Source: Desnuesiella massiliensis
GTDB taxonomy: Bacteria > Bacillota > Clostridia > Clostridiales > Clostridiaceae
Length of the DNA: 64,000 nt
Direction of reading: 5' to 3'
NCBI RefSeq assembly: GCF_001403615.1
Contig: NZ_LN879454.1
Location: 506,216-570,215, forward strand
Position 1 is the first letter of the stretch, and each line of letters begins with the position of its first letter. Below the pieces are notes generated by a model. It did no database searches. It saw nothing but the letters and a program-made list of their open reading frames with translations, and was not told where the DNA came from. Of the stretch, positions 59,480 to 64,000 are shown piece by piece. The position numbers and the translations under genes are program-made.

Positions 59480-60925
59480 TTGATTTTTTCAAGTCTAGAA
59501 ATAAATAAGGAAGAACCACTATATGCTCAGATAGAAAAGCATATAATTAAAAGCATTGAAAAGGGAGAATTGAAAAAAGGCAGTAAATTACCTTCTACAA
59601 GAGAAGTTAGTGAATTGTTAAACATAAGCAGAAATACCATAGTCACTGCCTATGAGAACTTAGAGAGCCAAGGAATAGTCCTAAGCGAAAAAGGAAAAGG
59701 CACCTTTGTAGCTAGAGAAGCGAAAATAGTAAAGGATGATTATAATATTCACTGGGAAGATAAAATCAATAATTATGGAAAAACTTGTGAGACTCTTGAT
59801 ATAATTAAAACGGAACTTCCTTGGAAGAAGGGGATGATTTCCTTTAAGAGCATTGCTCCAGAGGAAAAGCTTTTTGATTTAGAGGAATTTAAGAGGTCTT
59901 TCTTAGAGATATGGTCATTGGAAGGTGAAAAGCTGCTTAACTATGGATATGCTAAAGGATACAAACCCCTAATTGAATATCTGCTTCAGTATATGAGAGA
60001 GAAAGGTGTCAATACTGAGGGGAAGGATATACTAATAACTAATGGTTTTACAGAAGGCTTTGATATAATTTTAGCAGCCTTAACCAATGCTAAGGATATA
60101 ATTTTATGCGAAGAGCCCACTCATAATACTGCATTGAAAATAATGAAAGCTTATGGCTTGAAGATATTGAGCGTTCCCATGGATGAAGGCGGTATCAATG
60201 TAGCTCAATTAGAAAAAGCATTAAAGGAAGAGAGTCCTAAGCTTGCTTACCTCATACCCTCCTATCATAATCCTACGGGTATAGTGATGAAGGGAGAAAG
60301 AAGACGTAAGGTATATGATTTATTTAAAAAATACTCAGTGCCTATAATAGAAGATGGATTTAATGAAGAGCTTTTATACTCAAGCTCGCCTATAGAGCCT
60401 ATGGCGGCCTTGGCTTCCAGGGGCAACGGGGTTGTGTATATAGGAAGTTTTTCAAAAATTTTATTTCCTGGGCTTAGAATTGGTTGGATATTAGCAGATA
60501 AGGCTTTAATAGATACACTAGAGAGCGTTAAACGAGCAAAGACTATACACTGCTCATTCTTAGACCAAGGGGTATTTTATCACTACATGAAAAGCGGAGC
60601 TTTTAATAAATATCTTAAAAAGGCTCGTAAAATTTATAAAAATAAATATAACTTTACTATTCAGCAAGTAAAGGAATATATTCCCCATGAATTTATAATG
60701 GGGGAAGGCGGGCTTCACGTGTTCCTAAAATTAAAGCGGGGTATAGATTCTAGGGAAGTATTAAGGCTCTGCTATGAACGCGGTGTTCTATTTACCCCAG
60801 GAGACATTTTTTATAATAATAGCAAGGAAATTTCTACTCTTAGATTAGGGTTTTCAAGACTCAGTGAAGAGGAGATAAAGAAGGGTATAAAAATAATTGG
60901 TGAGGTAGTTAAGAGTTTAGAGTAG
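59480..60925 (+). CDS. MocR-type PLP regulator, probably controlling ddl (DdlR-like)
   Basis: A regulator of 481 residues with a GntR-type winged helix (about 1-75: SKLPSTREVSELLNISRNTI) joined to a class I aminotransferase-fold domain (about 105-481). The PLP Lys lies in YIGSFSKILFPGLRIGW and the Asp/Tyr contacts in IPSYHNPTG. The TTG at 59480 is preferred, because AGAGGTGAT precedes it at 6 nt; a TTG eight codons earlier overlaps the ddl end. MocR proteins sense amino compounds through PLP. Its position right after ddl points to a DdlR-type role (known for Brevibacillus), sensing the D-Ala state. Control of vitamin B6 genes (PdxR) is the alternative. Confidence 0.88.
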   Translation: MIFSSLEINKEEPLYAQIEKHIIKSIEKGELKKGSKLPSTREVSELLNISRNTIVTAYENLESQGIVLSEKGKGTFVAREAKIVKDDYNIHWEDKINNYGKTCETLDIIKTELPWKKGMISFKSIAPEEKLFDLEEFKRSFLEIWSLEGEKLLNYGYAKGYKPLIEYLLQYMREKGVNTEGKDILITNGFTEGFDIILAALTNAKDIILCEEPTHNTALKIMKAYGLKILSVPMDEGGINVAQLEKALKEESPKLAYLIPSYHNPTGIVMKGERRRKVYDLFKKYSVPIIEDGFNEELLYSSSPIEPMAALASRGNGVVYIGSFSKILFPGLRIGWILADKALIDTLESVKRAKTIHCSFLDQGVFYHYMKSGAFNKYLKKARKIYKNKYNFTIQQVKEYIPHEFIMGEGGLHVFLKLKRGIDSREVLRLCYERGVLFTPGDIFYNNSKEISTLRLGFSRLSEEEIKKGIKIIGEVVKSLE

Positions 60926-61061
60926 AAATATTTTTCTTTAAGTTTTTTATATTACGTTTTTTATATTATGGCGTTGACCTTCACATCATGTTAAGGATTA
61001 GACTAAATATAGTACCTATATAATTATGGTATGAAAAATATGATAAGTGGAGGAAGTAATA

Positions 61062-61538
61062 ATGAAAACATTCAATGTTAAGCCCGTAGGCCATGTGAAA
61101 ACTAATGAAGGAAGGTTTTTTATAGAACTGAATAGTGAGTATATTCCAGCTATAAAGCAATTAGATGGCTTTACTCATATAAATGTTTTATGGTGGTTCC
61201 ATCAATTAGACAGCGAAGAATATCGAAGCATCTTAGAGGTAGAAGCACCTTATAAGAATTCCCCTAAAGTTATGGGGATATTTGCTACACGTTCGCCTAT
61301 GAGACCTAATCCCATAGCCCTTACTGCTTGTCAAGTCACTGAGATAGATACAGAGAAGGGCCGCATTTATCTAGCTTATATCGATGCTGAAGATAATAGC
61401 CCAGTCCTTGATATTAAGCCCTATACTCCAAGTTTAGATCTTGTATCCAGCTTTTCATCACCTGATTGGTGTTCGCACTGGCCAAAGTGTTTAGAGGAGT
61501 CTGGAGAGTTTAATTGGGAAAAGGAATTTAATTTTTAA
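61062..61538 (+). CDS. TrmO/TsaA-family SAM-dependent tRNA methyltransferase
   Basis: A protein of 158 residues in the TsaA (YaeB/TrmO) family. E. coli TrmO methylates the N6-threonylcarbamoyl-adenosine at position 37 of tRNA-Thr. The family signature FATRSPMRPNPIALT is present, as are FTHINVLWWFHQLD and SPVLDIKPYTPSLDL. The protein is shorter than E. coli TrmO (235 residues) because it lacks the C-terminal domain, like many clostridial and archaeal forms. The DGTP-type motif is replaced by EDNSP, so substrate preference may differ. The ATG at 61062 follows TGGAGGAAG. Confidence 0.85.
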   Translation: MKTFNVKPVGHVKTNEGRFFIELNSEYIPAIKQLDGFTHINVLWWFHQLDSEEYRSILEVEAPYKNSPKVMGIFATRSPMRPNPIALTACQVTEIDTEKGRIYLAYIDAEDNSPVLDIKPYTPSLDLVSSFSSPDWCSHWPKCLEESGEFNWEKEFNF

Positions 61539-61586
61539 ATATGCGTAGTTATGCCGGTGTTATGAGGTAGAAAGGCAGGTATTCAT

Positions 61587-62402
61587 ATGTTTAAAATCAG
61601 TGATTTTTCTAAGCTTACACAGGTATCCTGCAGAATGCTTAGATATTATGATGAAATGGGACTTTTAAAACCTGCGGAGGTGGATAAATTTTCGGGTTAT
61701 AGATTATATTCTGCAAAGCAGATTTCTAGGTTGAAAAAAATAGTGGCATTAAGGGATGCTGGCTTCCTAGTAGCTGAAATTGCTGTTATCTTGGAAGAGA
61801 AGAATGAAAATTTACTGAGATTATATATGGAAAAAAAGCAAAAAGAAGTAGTGAAAACTATAGATGTGGAAAACAGAAAACTTAAGAATCTTGAAAAAAT
61901 TATAAATTCTTTAGGCACAAAAGAAATTAATATGACCTATGAAGTTACATTAAAAGCCCTTCCAGCTTATAATGTTGTATCTTTAAGAGAATTTATTCCA
62001 AGCTACTGGAACGAAGGCGAACAATGGGAAAAGCTAGATGCTTTTATAAAAAAAGAAAAAATACATTGCAGTAATTTTGACTTTACAATATATCATGACC
62101 AAGAGTACGAAGAAAATCGTATCGATGTAGAGGTTGCAGCTCAAGTAGAAAAGCTAGGAAAGGATAAGAATGGTTTTACTTTCAGAAGTGTGGAGCCCGT
62201 TCCCTGCGCAGCTTCTATTATGATTACTGGAGGATTAGAAAATATTGCGCCAGCATATCAATACTTTTCAGAATGGCTAGAAAAAAATAACTATGAACTC
62301 AGCGGAACATCAAGACAAATTCTGCATAGGGGTCCTTACAATGAAAAGGATCCGAAGAATTATTTAATAGAAATACAGATACCAATTAATAAAGATTTAT
62401 GA
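61587..62402 (+). CDS. MerR-family regulator with GyrI-like ligand domain
   Basis: A regulator of 271 residues. The MerR DNA-binding domain (about 1-70) has ISDFSKLTQVSCRMLRYYDE and FSGYRLYSAKQISRLKKIVAL. A coiled coil (about 80-115) makes the dimer. The GyrI-like ligand domain (about 118-270) has VTLKALPAYNVVSLREF and PCAASIMITGG. This is the layout of BmrR-type multidrug sensors. No efflux gene is next to it. The likely target may be the palindrome just downstream, before the DUF3788 gene, or its own promoter. Confidence 0.92.
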   Translation: MFKISDFSKLTQVSCRMLRYYDEMGLLKPAEVDKFSGYRLYSAKQISRLKKIVALRDAGFLVAEIAVILEEKNENLLRLYMEKKQKEVVKTIDVENRKLKNLEKIINSLGTKEINMTYEVTLKALPAYNVVSLREFIPSYWNEGEQWEKLDAFIKKEKIHCSNFDFTIYHDQEYEENRIDVEVAAQVEKLGKDKNGFTFRSVEPVPCAASIMITGGLENIAPAYQYFSEWLEKNNYELSGTSRQILHRGPYNEKDPKNYLIEIQIPINKDL

Positions 62403-62412
62403 CACCTTTAAT

Positions 62413-62436
62413 AATATGACATACTGATGTCATATT
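62413..62436. promoter_or_regulatory. Perfect 10-bp inverted repeat, candidate operator
   Basis: AATATGACAT-ACTG-ATGTCATATT is a perfect inverted repeat with 10-bp arms. It lies 11 nt after the MerR gene stop and 43 nt before the DUF3788 start. It has no T-tract, so it is more likely an operator than a terminator. Confidence 0.5.
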
Positions 62437-62478
62437 CCACATGATAAACTATATATAAATGTAGAGAGGAGGAATAAA

Positions 62479-62898
62479 ATGCTTGAAAAGATACCCTCAG
62501 AAGAAGAATTGATTTCACTCATGGGAGAGAACATATTTAAAATATGGTGTGATATTAATAACTTTATCAAAACAAATTATAATATTGATTTTCTTTGGGA
62601 TAAAGGCGGAAAATCCGGTGTCTATGAACTTAAATATCGAAAAAGCGGTAAAACTCTTTGTGCGCTATATGCAAGAGAGCAGGAAATTAGGATTTTGGTG
62701 ATTTTCGGGAAAGTAGAACGTGAAAAATTTGAAGCCTCAAGAGCAGATTTCTCTAAAAATATTAATGAGTTTTATGATAGTACTCATCAATATCATGATG
62801 GAAAGTGGTTATATATAAACTTGGTGAATAGTGAATTGGTAGAAGATATAAAAAAGCTTATACTTATAAAGAAAAAGCCCAATAAAAAACTAGTATAG
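62479..62898 (+). CDS. DUF3788-family protein
   Basis: A cytosolic protein of 139 residues of the DUF3788 family, with the hallmarks IWCDINNFIKTNYNIDFLWD and GVYELKYRKSGKTLCALY, and HDGKWLYINL near the end. The family is small and widely spread in Firmicutes, with no proven function. The ATG follows AGAGAGGAGGAAT. The MerR-type gene upstream and the perfect palindrome between them suggest regulation by that protein or by another repressor. A terminator follows. Confidence 0.83.
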   Translation: MLEKIPSEEELISLMGENIFKIWCDINNFIKTNYNIDFLWDKGGKSGVYELKYRKSGKTLCALYAREQEIRILVIFGKVEREKFEASRADFSKNINEFYDSTHQYHDGKWLYINLVNSELVEDIKKLILIKKKPNKKLV

Positions 62899-62917
62899 AT
62901 ATGTGAAAAAATATTTT

Positions 62918-62949
62918 AAGCGACGTTAAATTATACGCCGCTTTTTTTA
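62918..62949 (+). terminator. Intrinsic terminator after the DUF3788 gene
   Basis: The stem AAGCGACG / CGCCGCTT with one mismatch is followed by a run of T. It lies 20 nt after the stop. Confidence 0.87.
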
Positions 62950-62989
62950 TAGGAGTTAAATATTCTTAATTAAACAATATTGATTATAT

Positions 62990-63487
62990 TCACATATCAT
63001 AAGTTACCATGCTTTCATTAGCTTTTAAGCTTGATAATAATTGCTTTAAATATCCTTTCTTAATAGATATTTTAATAGAACCAATAGAAGCATCAAAAGC
63101 TATCTTTAAGGAATTTCTGCTTTGAAAAAATACATCTTCTTTTATATGGATATGTTTTATTGCAGCATAAGGAATTTTTTCACCTTTTATAAGAGCAAAT
63201 TCTTCAGTAAATATTAAGCCAGTGGAAACAATAAGAGAATGCAGCAACGATAGAGCTAATATTAATAAGGAGATAGAACTTAAATCTTTATGCCTAAGTA
63301 AGAAAGCACAGGAATGAAAAATTAAAAGTATGGTTAAAAGTAATTTACAGAGGTAAAAGTTAGTAGTAATCATTAACTTAAAATTTAATTCTATCCATTC
63401 TCTTTTTACATTGTATATAAATAGTAAATGCAAAATAATTTTAAATAGCTCAGCACATATTAAGAATATAAATAATTTCTCACTCAT
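62990..63487 (-). CDS. Membrane protein with C-terminal soluble domain, unknown
   Basis: A protein of 165 residues. Three helices (about 3-22, 42-65 and 72-95) are followed by a soluble domain starting FTEEFALIKGEKIPYAAIKHI. Its beta-rich pattern resembles small PH-like domains of membrane proteins such as the YdbS/DUF5673 types; this is only by pattern. No family is firmly recognised. The ATG at 63487 is preceded by GGGGGTTTGCT, a modest ribosome site. It converges on the DUF3788 gene. Confidence 0.6.
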   Translation of the reverse strand: MSEKLFIFLICAELFKIILHLLFIYNVKREWIELNFKLMITTNFYLCKLLLTILLIFHSCAFLLRHKDLSSISLLILALSLLHSLIVSTGLIFTEEFALIKGEKIPYAAIKHIHIKEDVFFQSRNSLKIAFDASIGSIKISIKKGYLKQLLSSLKANESMVTYDM

Positions 63488-63921
63488 AGCAAACCCCCAA
63501 TATACTTATAACCATATAATATCATAATATCCAATTTAATACTATGGTTCTTTTGATTAATAGGTTTTACTGTAATGTATGTAGGAGGCTGTGAAAAAAG
63601 GTGTTCTATAGGTTTCCCTACACCGCGCGTGGAGCCCCACGAGCGGCCCGTGAAAAAGAACACCTATGTTTTTCACATCCTTCTATAGTTGTAGCTTATA
63701 TATTAAATTATTATAAGATTTTTTATGGAATTCTTAAAAGTAAATAAAAAACATTATAAAATAAAAAGCGTATATTTAAAGAAATTTATATTATAGCAAT
63801 GCTTTTTCTAAACAAAATTTTTAGTAGCTTTATTTTTTATAAAAAATATGATAATTTTATAATGTAATCGTTTTAAAAACGAATTTAAATTTAGCGTTAT
63901 CAAATTAAGGAGGAGATATAA
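63488..63921. other. Intergenic region with family B repeat (434 bp)
   Basis: This AT-rich stretch contains the third family B element (63579-63688). The DNA after it (63700-63900) is extremely AT-rich and has no open reading frame. It must hold the promoter of the M20 peptidase gene. Confidence 0.55.
63579..63688. repeat. GC-rich 110-bp palindromic repeat, family B, copy 3
   Basis: The same 110-bp element in the opposite orientation to copies 1 and 2, with arms GTAGGAGGCTGTGAAAAAA and TTTTTCACATCCTTCTATAG. The GC-rich centre is the reverse complement of copy 1 almost base for base. It stands free between a membrane protein gene and the M20 peptidase gene. Confidence 0.88.
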
Positions 63922-64000
63922 ATGATCAATAAAGAAAGAATTGTAGAACAGTTCATAAAGTATGTTCAAATAGACAGTGAAACAAAGAATGAAAAAGCTT
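63922..64000 (+). CDS. M20-family peptidase, YqjE/PepT-like (5' end only)
   Basis: The first 26 codons of a gene cut by the right edge. The sequence INKERIVEQFIKYVQIDSET is the typical start of the YqjE/PepT2 group of M20 zinc peptidases, which cleave small peptides in the cytosol. The ribosome site AAGGAGGAG is strong and the ATG is well spaced. The metal-binding part is outside the window. Confidence 0.75.
   Translation, partial: MINKERIVEQFIKYVQIDSETKNEKA

Noticed and set aside
11235..63688. Reading the three family B hairpins as a CRISPR array
   Set aside because: The copies are tens of kilobases apart, differ in orientation and have no spacer structure.

Overview
The window looks like a chromosomal segment of an anaerobic, low-GC, endospore-former-type Firmicute, most likely a Clostridium sensu lato. 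Base composition is strongly AT-rich, ribosome binding sites are strong AGGAGG types, and GTG/TTG starts are frequent. The gene set is typical of clostridia: anaerobic sulfite reductase (asrABC), glgC/glgD, a double-cubane-cluster reductase with its activase, c-di-GMP enzymes, chemoreceptors and cardiolipin synthase. No rRNA, tRNA, CRISPR array or phage region was seen.

Layout. 1-6 kb: a KimA/YdaO-type permease cut by the left edge, an EAL-CBS-GGDEF protein and a chemoreceptor converging on a 20-bp hairpin. 6.5-8.9 kb: an ATP-dependent activase, a double-cubane-cluster-type reductase and a DUF3343 Se/S-carrier-like protein in one probable operon, followed by an insertion sequence inside what looks like the operon's terminator hairpin. 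10.6-18.4 kb: housekeeping and accessory genes (quinone reductase, HAD phosphatase, acetylesterase, uridine kinase, ATPase, D-aminopeptidase, cell-wall hydrolase-like protein). 18.57-20.45 kb: an intact-looking IS1182-type element. 21-26 kb: carbonic anhydrase, a polar amino-acid ABC transporter preceded by ARG-box-like palindromes, and a cytosolic 5'-nucleotidase-like enzyme. 26.5-31.2 kb: a LnrJK-LMN-like two-component/ABC-2 export locus. 31.6-33.9 kb: glgCD. 34-43.5 kb: DNA repair, VanZ, a dCache-GGDEF-EAL protein, cls, a chemoreceptor and a DUF1361 protein. 43.5-50 kb: an aminotransferase, an ECF sigma factor with overlapping membrane partner, a run of small unknown membrane proteins, and a nucleoside hydrolase. 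50-58 kb: an APH-fold kinase, arginine deiminase, a DUF4397 protein, and a Crp-type regulator next to an FNT channel and asrABC. 58.5-64 kb: ddl with a MocR-type regulator, TrmO-like protein, MerR/GyrI regulator, DUF3788 protein, a membrane protein and the start of an M20 peptidase.

How genes work together. The FNT channel with AsrABC suggests sulfite reduction coupled to sulfide export. The activase would energise the double-cubane protein with ATP. The histidine kinase/regulator pair probably senses a membrane-active compound and induces the ABC-2 pump. The MocR protein probably controls ddl.

A striking non-genic feature is at least four dispersed families of short palindromic (MITE-like) repeats. 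They lie between genes, and several copies touch stop codons or terminators. The most promising poorly understood system is the activase/double-cubane/DUF3343 trio. The ECF-sigma-linked cluster of small membrane proteins is the largest block with no recognisable function.
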